Below are positions 30,982-39,051 of a stretch of 64,000 bases of DNA, piece after piece. Positions within the stretch are counted from its first letter, which is position 1; each line of letters opens with the position of its first letter. Location of the stretch: NCBI RefSeq assembly GCF_013364195.1, contig NZ_CP054918.1, positions 2,779,001 to 2,843,000 on the forward strand, in the 5' to 3' direction. The translations under genes were made by a program, and so were the position numbers. The notes under the pieces were generated by a model. The model did no database searches. It was not told the origin of the DNA and worked only from the letters and a program-made list of their open reading frames with translations. This DNA comes from Streptomyces sp. NA04227. Lineage in GTDB: Bacteria > Actinomycetota > Actinomycetes > Streptomycetales > Streptomycetaceae.

Positions 30982-32031
30982 TCAGACTCCCTTCGCGGGC
31001 ACGCGTAGGACACGAGCGCGGTGCTCGTCGTAGATCTCGGGGTGGTCGACCTTGAGCCCCTCGGTGTCGATGGCCTCGACCATGTGCGTGTACTTGGCGG
31101 CCAGTTCGGGGTGCGCCTCGCGGAACTTCTTCGACGCGAAGGTGCCGTTGGCCTTCCACGACCAGGCCGCTTTGCCGCCCGCCTGGGCGACCTCGTTCTC
31201 ACCGGTCAGCAGACGCATCTCGTTCTCAACGAGACGCAGGTCGGCGGCGAGGGCCTTCTCCTGCTCTTTGAGGTCAGCCCGCCGGGCGCGCAGTTCCTTC
31301 GCCTTGACGACGTCGATCTCGGCGATTGTCTGAGCCTTCACCGACCAGAGCTTGGCCAGCAGGTTGGTCGTCGCCTCGTAGCCGTCGGCGGGCGGCTCGA
31401 AGCCCTCTACGACGTGCCGCTGGTACCAACTGCCGCAGTAGTCGACGAGGTAGCCGATCATCTCCTCGTCGCGTTCCAGGCGGGACCAGCGGATCGTGTT
31501 GCCGCCGACGAGCGCGGCCACGTAGCCGTGAGACCAGCCGCCGACGGCCATGTACCAGTGGCACTGGATCGCCGGGGCGTCCGGGATCTTGCCGTCCTCC
31601 CAGTCGTCGATCTGGTACGCGGAGCGGTTCTTGCACTCCAGCGGACCGGAGACTTGGCCGGTCTCATCGAGGGCGTATCGGTCGACGTTGGCGAGCATCC
31701 ACGACCGGTTGACGTTCACGAGCGTGCCTGGCGGCATCACGACCGGGATTCCGGACCGCTTCGTGAACATGCGGGCGATGAAACCCTCGATCTCCGTGCC
31801 GATCTCGGCGGCCTCCGAGCTCACCTCGTCGGGGCGGCCGTGCTTGGCCTCGAAGACGTGGCGCGGGCTCGTGTACTTGCCCCCGCCGAGCCCGAGGATC
31901 GCTGCGACGTCGCTGCCGCCGATCCCGGCCCGGCGGGTGGCCTCCCACTCCTCGCGGGACGCGTCAGCGGGCAGCAGCAGCCGCGCCGTGGGCGCCTCAA
32001 CGCGGGCGGCGGGTTCGATGATCGTGGTCAC
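30982..32031 (-). CDS. YqaJ/lambda-exonuclease-type recombinase nuclease
   Basis: 349 residues from GTG 32031, overlapping the preceding stop in GTGA. The YqaJ signature begins with RRAGIGGSDVAAILGLG; later come ANVDRYALDETGQVSGPLEC-K, giving the D...E-x-K active site, and QCHWYMAVGGWSHGYVAALV. It degrades one strand from double-strand ends to feed RecT. The C-terminal third is a charged helical extension. Confidence 0.9.
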   Translation of the reverse strand: MTTIIEPAARVEAPTARLLLPADASREEWEATRRAGIGGSDVAAILGLGGGKYTSPRHVFEAKHGRPDEVSSEAAEIGTEIEGFIARMFTKRSGIPVVMPPGTLVNVNRSWMLANVDRYALDETGQVSGPLECKNRSAYQIDDWEDGKIPDAPAIQCHWYMAVGGWSHGYVAALVGGNTIRWSRLERDEEMIGYLVDYCGSWYQRHVVEGFEPPADGYEATTNLLAKLWSVKAQTIAEIDVVKAKELRARRADLKEQEKALAADLRLVENEMRLLTGENEVAQAGGKAAWSWKANGTFASKKFREAHPELAAKYTHMVEAIDTEGLKVDHPEIYDEHRARVLRVPAKGV

Positions 32032-32267
32032 GCGGGGTCCTTCCGGAAGGAGTTGAGGCGGCGGTCGGCGGCTAGGGCCTCGATCTCGGCGGCGAGCCGG
32101 GTCGGGTCCTCGCTGGTCCACGCCGCGGTGGCCAGGTCCGCGCCCGATTCCAGGGCGGCGGCGGTCTGTCCGAGCACGGCCAGGAAGCGCTCGGGGTGCT
32201 CGCTCTTGGCGACCCGCTTCCGCGCCACGTCGGCGGGCGGGCGCAGGTCGCGCGGCAGGTCACGCAT
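32028..32267 (-). CDS. Small hypothetical protein, 79 residues
   Basis: ATG 32267 overlaps the upstream gene by eight bases and its stop overlaps the exonuclease start. Charged and helical (LGQTAAALESGADLATAAWT). Perhaps an accessory of the exonuclease; no motif. Confidence 0.6.
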   Translation of the reverse strand: MRDLPRDLRPPADVARKRVAKSEHPERFLAVLGQTAAALESGADLATAAWTSEDPTRLAAEIEALAADRRLNSFRKDPA

Positions 32268-33123
32268 GAGCCCTCGCCTCCCGGCGGCAGGTGCCGCAGC
32301 GCAGGCTGACGAACTCGCCGTCGCGCCCGCGGTAGTCGACCCAGCCGCCGTCGCACTTGGTGCAGGCGTCGCGGGCGGCGGCCAGCTCGGGCAGGTAGCG
32401 GGCAGCGTCGCGGAGCGTCATGCGCGTCTCGCGGGCGGTGCGCTCCTCCTCGACGCGGCGCCCGGCCTCGCCGTAGCCGCCCAGTTCCAGGAACCGGGAC
32501 GCGTCACGGGCGCTCGCGGATCGCAGTACCAGCGCGAGGGCATTCAGCAGGGCAACCGGCTCGTCGTACTCGCCGTCGCCGACCTCGTCGAGGTCGGCGT
32601 GATCGCGCAAGGCGTCCAGAGCGAGCTTCCTGTCACGCAGGTACTCGGCGAGCACCGAGGTGTACGTGTCGACGTGGCCGCACGGGTTGTCCCACTTGTC
32701 GACGGTGTACCAGTCACCGTCCTCGTGGAAGCGTTGCGGGACCGCCGAGCCGCGGGGGCCTCCGCAGCGCGGGCACTCGGCCGACAGGACGATGGAGCGG
32801 ACGCTCACGCCGACGTAGCCGCTGCCCGTGCCCCGGTCGCACACCCGGTACGTCATGGACGTCGGCCTCGGCGCGGGCTTGGGCAGGCCGGCCGTGTACC
32901 GAACCCACACCGCGGTGCCGTCCTCGTGCCTGGCGTCGTACGCCTCAAACGTCCCGGCCGGGGCGTAAGCGGGCATCCGCTCAGCACGAGGGATGCGCCG
33001 CGCAGCGCCACGTCCCGCTTCGGTCGACGCGTAGACACCGGCGAGGACCCAGCCGCCGCGTGCGGCACGTGCCGCACGGACGACGTCGCTGTGCTTGGTC
33101 AGCGTGCGCCTGGTGCTGGTCAT
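32260..33123 (-). CDS. Hypothetical protein with zinc ribbons at both ends
   Basis: 287 residues from ATG 33123. CPRCGGPRG near residue 118 and CTKC...CGTC near 258-280 are two zinc-binding pairs; the N-terminal 60 residues are basic. Large charged helical middle. No family recognised. Between the recombination genes and the control region. Confidence 0.6.
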   Translation of the reverse strand: MTSTRRTLTKHSDVVRAARAARGGWVLAGVYASTEAGRGAARRIPRAERMPAYAPAGTFEAYDARHEDGTAVWVRYTAGLPKPAPRPTSMTYRVCDRGTGSGYVGVSVRSIVLSAECPRCGGPRGSAVPQRFHEDGDWYTVDKWDNPCGHVDTYTSVLAEYLRDRKLALDALRDHADLDEVGDGEYDEPVALLNALALVLRSASARDASRFLELGGYGEAGRRVEEERTARETRMTLRDAARYLPELAAARDACTKCDGGWVDYRGRDGEFVSLRCGTCRREARAHA

Positions 33124-33266
33124 CAGCGGCCACCGCCGCTCTGGCCGGTCCGCTGCCGGGGAAAGGCCACCAGGGCGCGGCGCAAGAGCCGGTTCGCGGG
33201 GTGCCGCAGCCGGGAGCAGTGCGGGCAGGTGAGCGGGTCGTGCGGGCAGCTAGGGTTGCCGTTCAA
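33123..33266 (-). CDS. 47-residue zinc-ribbon peptide with TTG start
   Basis: TTG 33266 preceded by CGAGGAACC is the only plausible start; the stop overlaps the next ATG in TGATG. The N-terminus has SCPHDPLTCPHCSRLRH, two Cys/His pairs, then a basic tail. Probable first gene of the long early operon. Confidence 0.5.
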   Translation of the reverse strand: MNGNPSCPHDPLTCPHCSRLRHPANRLLRRALVAFPRQRTGQSGGGR

Positions 33267-33352
33267 GGTTCCTCGATTCGTCGTGGTTGAGGTGCCTGGT
33301 GATCCGGGGGCGGTGTCGGCCCTGCACGGCCTGCCGTCCCGGGGTCGCCGCT

Positions 33353-33643
33353 CTAGGAGGCGGCGCGCTGGCGTCGCCGCCCGGAGGGACGGAGCGCCGC
33401 CAGTTCAGGCGTCGGGGGGATCTGCACCGGCTCGTCGAAAAGGCCGGGCGGGATGACGGTGAACATCGCCTGGATCAGGGCGAGTTCGCACTCGCAGAAC
33501 GACGGCTGCTGGCCGATCTTCTGGTGCGGGAGGCGCTTGATGTTGTCCTCAAGGAAACGCCGATTGCACTTCAGCTTCTGGGCCGCTTCGTTGTAGTCGT
33601 AGTTCCGCACGCTCGTGCAGCGGCAGTAGGCCCGGCCCGTCAT
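33353..33643 (-). CDS. Excisionase-like HTH protein
   Basis: 96 residues from ATG 33643, overlapping the repressor stop in ATGA. NEAAQKLKCNRRFLEDNIKR followed by LPHQKIG is the winged-HTH pattern of excisionase/MerR-like proteins of Streptomyces elements. A small FCECELALIQ segment follows. It is likely to act with the integrase at 35231 in excision, though here it is coupled to the repressor rather than to int. Confidence 0.65.
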   Translation of the reverse strand: MTGRAYCRCTSVRNYDYNEAAQKLKCNRRFLEDNIKRLPHQKIGQQPSFCECELALIQAMFTVIPPGLFDEPVQIPPTPELAALRPSGRRRQRAAS

Positions 33644-33915
33644 GCCGGGACCTTCTCGCCGTGGTGGTGCGGCGAGAGCGCCGTGGCGGCCGGGCGCGAG
33701 ATCCGGCCGGTCACCAAGTCGTCGATGTCGATGCCGTAGGCGTCGGCGACCGCGAAAAGAGTCGCCACGGTCGGTACGGTGCGGCCCGCGATGAGCCGAG
33801 AGATAGTCGACTCGCGTACGCCCGCGCGCTGGGCGATGGCGTGGTGCGTGAGGTCGCCGACCGATTCCGCTTTCTTGGTCAGCACGTCCGCGCAGAAGCG
33901 CAGCGTCGTGGCCAT
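33640..33915 (-). CDS. XRE family repressor
   Basis: 91 residues from ATG 33915, with GGAGGG upstream. The Cro/CI-type domain is complete: DLTHHAIAQRAGVRESTISR then LIAGRTVPTVATLFAVADAY. It faces a second HTH gene across a 235-base region with five GCATGCATGC-type sites, the classic arrangement of a lysogeny switch. Confidence 0.85.
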   Translation of the reverse strand: MATTLRFCADVLTKKAESVGDLTHHAIAQRAGVRESTISRLIAGRTVPTVATLFAVADAYGIDIDDLVTGRISRPAATALSPHHHGEKVPA

Positions 33916-33932
33916 GAAACCCTCCAAAGGTC

Positions 33933-33989
33933 ATGCATGCGTGCACGTCGTGCATGCATGCACAGACTAGACGGCATGCATGCGTGCAC
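33933..33989. promoter_or_regulatory. Operator cluster, three GCATGCATGC-type sites
   Basis: Sites at 33933-33946, 33950-33963 and 33974-33989. The middle one is the perfect 14-bp palindrome GTGCATGCATGCAC; the outer two differ at one position (ATGCATGCGTGCAC). They lie directly upstream of the XRE repressor gene, so autoregulation is likely. Confidence 0.75.
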
Positions 33990-34095
33990 GCAAGTAGACA
34001 CGAAGGGGCCATCTGGCGCGACTTTCAAGGTCGACTGCGCCGGTGCACCCGCCTCCAGCCTGGGCGTACTCATGATCTGCGGCCCGACCTGGAAA

Positions 34096-34137
34096 CATGC
34101 ACGCATGCACGCTATTCCCTTGGGCATGCATGCGCGC
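34096..34137. promoter_or_regulatory. Operator cluster, two more sites
   Basis: CATGCACGCATGCAC (34096-34110) and GCATGCATGCGCGC (34124-34137) share the motif of the sites at 33933-33989. They precede the rightward HTH gene at 34151, so one repressor probably controls both directions. Confidence 0.7.
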
Positions 34138-34150
34138 TAGCCTCCGAAGC

Positions 34151-34639
34151 ATGCGGAGTATGGAAAACCACCCCCAAGCACCAGGGGAGACACCCTCGGC
34201 GCGATTCGGCGCACTCGTCACCGACCTGGCCACCAAGGCCGGATATGACCTCTCCCCAAGGGCCGGTGGCAAGGCGGCACTTGCCAGGGACATTGGCAGC
34301 ATGAGTGCGTCCGCTGTCAGCCGCATGATCGATGGCAAAACCCTCCCGATGCCTCACCAGCTCGAAGGCATCGCCCAGGCGCTGCACGTGGACGTGAGGA
34401 CACTCCTCGTGACTGCCGGAGTAATTTCAGACAAAAGCTGGCCAAAAGACGAAAATTCGCAGGTACGCTCTGTTACTCAACAGTCACAGCCGATCTCCCC
34501 AGAGGATGCGGCAAATGCCTGGGGCATCACCGACCTCGGCATCCGCAGCATGCTCATCGGCAGCATCCAGCAGGCGATCCGTCTGCAAGCTGAGGTCGAC
34601 GGCCGCCGAGACACCGGGAGGGAGGCAGCAAGGGGGTAA
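34151..34639 (+). CDS. HTH (XRE-like) regulator
   Basis: 162 residues from ATG 34151 (ATG 34160 also in frame, both with poor ribosome sites). Residues 35-85 form a Cro/CI-like HTH (GGKAALARDIGSMSASAVSR then MIDGKTLPMPHQLEGIAQAL). The C-terminal 70 residues are helical (DLGIRSMLIGSIQQAIRLQA). It is divergent from the XRE repressor across the operator cluster, so it may be its antagonist. Confidence 0.75.
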   Translation: MRSMENHPQAPGETPSARFGALVTDLATKAGYDLSPRAGGKAALARDIGSMSASAVSRMIDGKTLPMPHQLEGIAQALHVDVRTLLVTAGVISDKSWPKDENSQVRSVTQQSQPISPEDAANAWGITDLGIRSMLIGSIQQAIRLQAEVDGRRDTGREAARG

Positions 34640-34646
34640 CACCGGC

Positions 34647-35225
34647 ATGGCACTCAGGACGATCATCGCTGCCGTCAGCGGACTCGTCACAGGAATCACC
34701 ATCACGATCGCAGCCACCGACAGAATTCCCACGAACACGGTCGACAACCTCGCCTTCGCTATCGCCGTCCGGGTCGCGCCCATTACCTGTGCCCTGCTCA
34801 TCGGGCACGCAGCGCTGCGGAAGTGGCTCGACGACTACACCGTCCAGGTCCGCGGCGTTTTCAGGGACGCCTCCCCTGACCAGACGTCGACCGCCGCCCA
34901 GACCGGTGTCGGCATCAGCCTGTCGAATCGTCGCTCTCCCACCGACGCCGAACGGGTCAACGCTCTGACCGCCTGCCTGGCAGAGACGCAGGTTCAACTG
35001 CACGGCGAGCAGAAGAAGAACGACAACCTCCAGGCCGAGTTCGACGAACTGGTCGAGGACTACAACCGCCTCGTCACCGACGCCCTTCAACGAGCTGCGG
35101 ACCGATTCGAGAACAAGCCCGCCGATCCGGCCCGGCGCTGCGTTGCGCGAAGAGCAGCATCCGGGCCGGTCGTCTCCATCACCACTCAGCGACCTGCCGA
35201 AGCGATCGAGCCGCGCGTGACCTGA
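34647..35225 (+). CDS. Membrane protein with coiled coil
   Basis: 192 residues from ATG 34647, seven bases after the HTH gene and probably cotranscribed. Two membrane helices occupy about residues 5-25 and 40-60 (AVRVAPITCALLIGHAAL), then a coiled-coil stretch (TQVQLHGEQKKNDNLQAEFD) and a basic tail. Such proteins near phage immunity genes can act in superinfection exclusion; this is a guess. Confidence 0.65.
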   Translation: MALRTIIAAVSGLVTGITITIAATDRIPTNTVDNLAFAIAVRVAPITCALLIGHAALRKWLDDYTVQVRGVFRDASPDQTSTAAQTGVGISLSNRRSPTDAERVNALTACLAETQVQLHGEQKKNDNLQAEFDELVEDYNRLVTDALQRAADRFENKPADPARRCVARRAASGPVVSITTQRPAEAIEPRVT

Positions 35226-35230
35226 CCGCT

Positions 35231-37051
35231 CTACTCGACCGGCGAGTCCTCGGCGAAGCCCCCGCCGACGGACAGCGCCGGATGCGCGGCACAGGCCGCC
35301 AGCGCTTCCTCCCGCGCCCTTGCGAACGATTCCTGGACCTTCTCCAGATCGACTCCCCACGCCTCGGCCCGGGTCAGTGCCGCGATACCGTCCTCGTGTC
35401 GCACGCGCGAGACCGCGTCCTTCTCGGTGTACCGCTCCTCCCACTCCCACACCCACCGGGCCGCGACGTCCTCCAGGTCCACGCCAGTGCGCAACTCCGA
35501 CCCGTCGGCGTTGTAGAGCGCCCCTCCCCACCAGACCCGGGCACGGCCGGGCATCCCCTCCCTGACGTCCTTGAGTCCGTTGGTCTGCTGGCGGCGCCAC
35601 CAGTCGGCCGCCATCGTCTCGACGCGCACGGTGTCATCGGGGTGATCGATCTGCCACTGGTCGGCGACCGCCTTCGCATCGCCCCGCTTCCAGAACGCCT
35701 CGACGTGGGTGGAGAACTCGCCGTCGAAGTGCACGACGTGCACACGACTGCGGTCACCGGTGGCCGCGTCCGCCGCCAGGACCTCGTCGACGACACCGGG
35801 CCCGCCCCGGCCCAACGACCGGTCGATGATGTCCATAGCCGCATCGTCCGCCTCGGGCAGCAAGTGCCCGTACGTGTCCGAGGTCGTCTTGATGGACTCG
35901 TGCCCCAACCGGCGCTGCACGTACGTCAGTCCGCGCCCTTCCGACAGCAGTACGGCCGCATGGCTGTGCCTCAGGTCGTGTGGCGTCGGCCGCTTCTGCC
36001 GTGACAGGAGCCCTTGCGCTTTGGCCCGCTTCACCGCGCGCTGCCACCGGCCATGGAACGTCGAGTAGTGCAGCCGCTGGCCCTGCTCCCCCGTGAAGTA
36101 CAGCCGCGTGGGGTGCTCTCGGTCGTCGCCGCCGAGCTCGTTCGCCGCCTCCACTACGCCCCAGGACACGCGGATTGTGCGTCGACTGCGCTTGGACTTC
36201 GGGATGCCGACCTTGTAGCCGCCCGCCCCGTCCCGTTTCCACGCCCGCTTTACCTTGATCTTCGGCTCGGCGGTGTCCCAGTCGATCAGGCACTCAGGTG
36301 CCAGGCACGTTACTTCGGACCATCGCATGCCGGTGCCGTACTTCACCTGCGCGAGGAGCTGGTCGCTGCGGCGCTCAAGGCAGGAGATGACACCCGCGAC
36401 CTCATCCGGCGTCAGGAACTCCACATCCTCGCCGTCTTCCCCACCGTCATCGTCCGCGCGCGGCAGCCGCGTGCCCTCGCAGGGGTTGCGGGCCCGCAGC
36501 GGCGGCTCCGCCTTCACGGCCTCGTCGAGGATGTTGCTCAGCAGCCCATGCAGGTTGCGGATCGTCTTCGGAGACATGGGCCGCAGCTTGCCGGTGCCCG
36601 TCTTCGGCACCTGCCCGCGGTGCACCTTCGTCTTCTCCAACTTCCGTACCCACGCCCGCACGGTGTCCTTGCTGAAGTGCTCCGTGCTGCGCACGTCGCA
36701 CTCGCCGAACGTCGGGTGCACGTATCGGTCGAGGTCGCGGAAGCACGCCTGCCGGTAGTGCTCCTCAATGCCGGTCTTGTTCTCGACGAGGTTGGTCGCG
36801 AACTCCCGGAAGCGGTAACGCTTCTCGTCAGGATCGGCGGCGTTCTGGTCGACGTAGCCCTGGCCCTTGACCCACCCGGCCGGCCACTGCTGCCCGGCCT
36901 CGTCCACCGCGTCCTTGAACACTCCGGCCGAGGTCTCGTCGTCGAAACGCTCACCTTGCCAGTCACCGTCACGGGCGCCGCCAGCACGCCACTTCACGCG
37001 GTAACTGGTCACCTCACCATGCTTGTTCTTCAGCGGTTGCACGTAGGCCAT
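35231..37051 (-). CDS. int: Tyrosine recombinase (integrase)
   Basis: 606 residues from ATG 37051. The catalytic set is complete: R243 (GMRWSE), H358 and R361 (HDLRHSH), H384 (LGHESI) and Y394 (SDTYGHL). Residues 60-200 form the core-binding domain. About 200 extra residues follow the catalytic tyrosine, longer than usual. The gene reads away from the tRNA-Leu gene with 103 bases between, as for elements that insert into a tRNA 3' end. A 12-bp palindrome, CATGCGCGCATG, overlaps its start codon. Confidence 0.95.
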   Translation of the reverse strand: MAYVQPLKNKHGEVTSYRVKWRAGGARDGDWQGERFDDETSAGVFKDAVDEAGQQWPAGWVKGQGYVDQNAADPDEKRYRFREFATNLVENKTGIEEHYRQACFRDLDRYVHPTFGECDVRSTEHFSKDTVRAWVRKLEKTKVHRGQVPKTGTGKLRPMSPKTIRNLHGLLSNILDEAVKAEPPLRARNPCEGTRLPRADDDGGEDGEDVEFLTPDEVAGVISCLERRSDQLLAQVKYGTGMRWSEVTCLAPECLIDWDTAEPKIKVKRAWKRDGAGGYKVGIPKSKRSRRTIRVSWGVVEAANELGGDDREHPTRLYFTGEQGQRLHYSTFHGRWQRAVKRAKAQGLLSRQKRPTPHDLRHSHAAVLLSEGRGLTYVQRRLGHESIKTTSDTYGHLLPEADDAAMDIIDRSLGRGGPGVVDEVLAADAATGDRSRVHVVHFDGEFSTHVEAFWKRGDAKAVADQWQIDHPDDTVRVETMAADWWRRQQTNGLKDVREGMPGRARVWWGGALYNADGSELRTGVDLEDVAARWVWEWEERYTEKDAVSRVRHEDGIAALTRAEAWGVDLEKVQESFARAREEALAACAAHPALSVGGGFAEDSPVE

Positions 37052-37060
37052 GCGCGCATG
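37049..37060. promoter_or_regulatory. Palindrome over the integrase start
   Basis: CATGCGCGCATG is a perfect palindrome overlapping the integrase ATG and resembles the repressor sites at 33933-34137 (shared GCATGC/GCGC core). A repressor bound here would block int. Confidence 0.5.
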
Positions 37061-37067
37061 CTAGAGC

Positions 37068-37127
37068 CTCGTGCGCCAACGGTGCGCCAGAACGGGATAA
37101 CTCGACCTCCGAGAACATCTCGTTCTC
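37068..37127. other. Probable integrase arm-site and att region
   Basis: Between int and the tRNA lie a direct repeat of GTGCGCCA (two copies 11 bases apart) and an inverted repeat GAGAAC-ATCTC-GTTCTC (37111-37127). Repeats in this position are typical of integrase arm sites; the crossover core is expected in or next to the tRNA 3' end. The partner att is outside the window. Confidence 0.5.
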
Positions 37128-37154
37128 GCAGGTCAGAAGGGGGAGCAAGAGGAG

Positions 37155-37237
37155 TGCCCGGAACCGGACTTGAACCGGTACGCCCCCGAGGGGCAGCGAG
37201 GTTTAAGCTCGCCGTGTCTGCATTCCACCATCCGGGC
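37155..37237 (-). tRNA. bldA: tRNA-Leu (UAA), the bldA tRNA
   Basis: The 83-base gene folds fully: acceptor GCCCGGA with TCCGGGC plus discriminator A; anticodon stem GCGAG/CTCGC around CTTAAAC, giving anticodon UAA; a long variable arm (CCCCTCGGGGG) as in leucine tRNAs; and T arm ACCGG-TTCAAGT-CCGGT. CCA is not encoded. In Streptomyces the UAA leucine tRNA is BldA, the only one that reads TTA codons and a switch for development and antibiotic production. The mobile element lies against its 3' end. Confidence 0.95.
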
Positions 37238-37587
37238 AGGCCATGGCTCCGCGTTGAGCGGTTCGAGCCTAGCGGGGCGGGACCCTGCGCCAGACGGCGC
37301 CAGCGGCCGATACTGTCTTATTTTATGGGCGTCTGAGGGTTCGTCAGACACTGTTATCAGCCGTTTACACGCGCTCAGCGGGGACTTGCCCCCAGCCTGA
37401 GGTAGTTCATGATTGACGGAATATCATCGCCCCGGACGCGGCTTCCCCGGCTCCCCTGACCTCCTCCGGAGGCTACCCACGGCCGGACCAGGGACTTCCG
37501 CTTGCGGCGAGAGTACGTCAACTTGGGGGCGGCAAGGCCAAGTTGACACACTATGGCGGAGTGCCTTGCACCCCGCCACACGAGGGG
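37238..37587. other. Gene-free stretch upstream of bldA
   Basis: Holds the leader and promoter region of bldA (minus strand), a short GTCTGA/TCAGAC hairpin at 37331-37349 and a strong hairpin at 37517-37547. An open frame on the minus strand at 37375-37581 has poor composition and I do not call it a gene. Confidence 0.6.
37517..37547. terminator. 10-bp perfect hairpin after cfa
   Basis: GTCAACTTGG and CCAAGTTGAC pair perfectly around 11 bases, 40 bases past the cfa-like stop. It could end cfa transcription. The right arm merges with TTGACA, so an operator/promoter role is also possible. Confidence 0.5.
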
Positions 37588-39051
37588 CTAATTCCAGCCG
37601 CGGGCCCTGAGCGGCAGCCCGGAGTCACCCGGAGTGCCCGGCTCCCCCGGCTGTGGCGTACGTACCGCGAGGACCTGGTTCACCCCGATGCTGTTGCCCT
37701 CGAAGGCGAGTGCGCAGGCGGCCATGTACAGACGCCAGACCCGCGCCCTGCCGTACCCGGCCAGCCGCACCGCACGCGGCCACTCCGCCTCCAGGTTGGA
37801 CACCCAGCGCCGCAGCGTCGGGCCGTAGTGCTCGCGCAGCGACTCCACGTCGCGGACCTCGAACCCGGCCCGCTCCAGCAGGGTCACGGTGGTGCCGAGC
37901 GGGGCGAGTTCGCCGCCCGGGAAGACATAGGCGTCGATGAACCTGTCGACGTGGTACGCCTCCTCCGCGGACTGCGGGCGGCGGCCGATCTGGTGGTTGA
38001 GCAGCCTGCCGCCGGGGGCGAGCAGCTCGTACAGCGCACGCGCGTACGCGAGATAGCGGACGGATCCGACGTGCTCGGCCATCCCGATGGAGGAGATGGC
38101 GTCGTACGGTCCGTCGGCGACGTCCCGGTAGTCCTGCACCCGGATCTCGACCCGGTCGGCGAGCCCCGCCTTCGCCACCCGCCGACGGGCGTACGCCGCC
38201 TGCTCGGCGGAGAGCGTCACCCCCACCACCCGCACCCCGTGCTCACGCGCCGCGTGCACGGCCATCGAGCCCCACCCGCAGCCGACGTCGAGCAGCCGCA
38301 TCCCGGGCCGCAGCCCCAGCTTGCGGCAGACGAGTTCGAGCTTGTCGCGCTGGGCTTCCTCCAGGGTGGGGCCGGGTTCAGCGGGTTCAGCGAGGTCACC
38401 CGGTGCAGCGGGTTCAGCGGGTTCGCCGGGCCAGTAGGCGCAGGAGTACACCATGGAGGGGCCGAGAACGAGGGCGTAGAAGTCGTTGCCGACGTCGTAG
38501 TGGTGGGTGACGGCGCGGCGGTCGGTGCGTTGGGTGTGCAGGTGCAGCCTGCCGCGGGCGCGGATCTCCTCGCGCGGAGGCCGGGGCGGCGGCAGTGGCC
38601 GGGCCAGGCGCACCAGCGCCGCGGCGGCTGCGCGTGCCCGTGGTTGGCGGAGGGCGCGCAGGGTGCGCAGTGCGCCGCGTACGCGTGAGGCGCCCGCCGC
38701 GCCAGGGGCTTCCGTGCGCGCCGAGGCGCTCGCCGGGCCCGGGGCCGTTCCCGCCGTTCCCGCTGCTTCGGCCCAGATGATCCCGGCGTCCCAGACGATT
38801 CCGGCGATCCGCGCGAGACCCTCGTAGAGATCACCCTCGACGTCGAGATCACCGGCGACCCAGGCACGGGCGAGGCCCAGCTCACCGGGGCTGCCGAGCA
38901 GATGCCGCAGGGCTCGTCGGCGGCGCAGGACCAGTACGGCCCCGCCGGGCGGCCCCGCTTCGCTGCCGTCCCAGGCGCGCAGCCGCACCGGCAGCTCCAC
39001 GCCCGTCAGCTCCTCGGCGATCCACTTCAGCCGCTGTGCCGCGTCCCGCAT
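37588..39051 (-). CDS. cfa: Cyclopropane-fatty-acyl-phospholipid synthase-like methyltransferase
   Basis: 487 residues from ATG 39051. The C-terminal 280 residues match CFA synthases: TAVTHHYDVGNDFYALVLG-like start, MVYSCAYW, the SAM-binding LDVGCGWGSMAVHAA loop, GVTLSAEQAAYA, and the later SIGMAEHVG and DRFIDAYVFPGG segments. The enzyme transfers a methylene from SAM to unsaturated acyl chains of membrane lipids. An AEPAAPGDLAEPAEPG insertion between YW and TLEEAQ, and an alanine-rich linker (about 115-155), are strain-specific expansions. I recall this gene as SCO3091-like. Confidence 0.85.
   Translation of the reverse strand: MRDAAQRLKWIAEELTGVELPVRLRAWDGSEAGPPGGAVLVLRRRRALRHLLGSPGELGLARAWVAGDLDVEGDLYEGLARIAGIVWDAGIIWAEAAGTAGTAPGPASASARTEAPGAAGASRVRGALRTLRALRQPRARAAAAALVRLARPLPPPRPPREEIRARGRLHLHTQRTDRRAVTHHYDVGNDFYALVLGPSMVYSCAYWPGEPAEPAAPGDLAEPAEPGPTLEEAQRDKLELVCRKLGLRPGMRLLDVGCGWGSMAVHAAREHGVRVVGVTLSAEQAAYARRRVAKAGLADRVEIRVQDYRDVADGPYDAISSIGMAEHVGSVRYLAYARALYELLAPGGRLLNHQIGRRPQSAEEAYHVDRFIDAYVFPGGELAPLGTTVTLLERAGFEVRDVESLREHYGPTLRRWVSNLEAEWPRAVRLAGYGRARVWRLYMAACALAFEGNSIGVNQVLAVRTPQPGEPGTPGDSGLPLRARGWN

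Larger units (their letters stand above)
1..37154. mobile_element. Integrated mobile element (prophage-like or AICE-like), right part
   Basis: The block is delimited on the right by a tyrosine recombinase lying against the 3' end of a tRNA-Leu gene, the usual layout of a tRNA-integrating element. It carries an excisionase-like gene, HTH repressors with repeated operators, a phage-type recombination set (exonuclease, RecT, RusA, DnaQ-like), a putative replication initiator, a GntR regulator and a NERD/membrane operon. The left attachment site must lie outside the window. No virion gene and no FtsK/TraB translocase is visible, so whether it is a prophage, a conjugative element or a hybrid is open. 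Confidence 0.85.

Noticed and set aside
31021..33456. 811-residue open frame on the plus strand
   Set aside because: It lies antisense to exonuclease, RecT-proximal and zinc-ribbon genes, has no family signature and no ribosome site; it follows from the GC-rich codon pattern of the minus-strand genes.
1..37154. Terminase, portal, capsid, tail or FtsK/TraB genes
   Set aside because: I looked for Walker motifs with these contexts and found none, so I do not call the element a complete prophage or AICE.
37375..37581. Minus-strand frame between bldA and cfa
   Set aside because: Poor composition, no ribosome site and no match.
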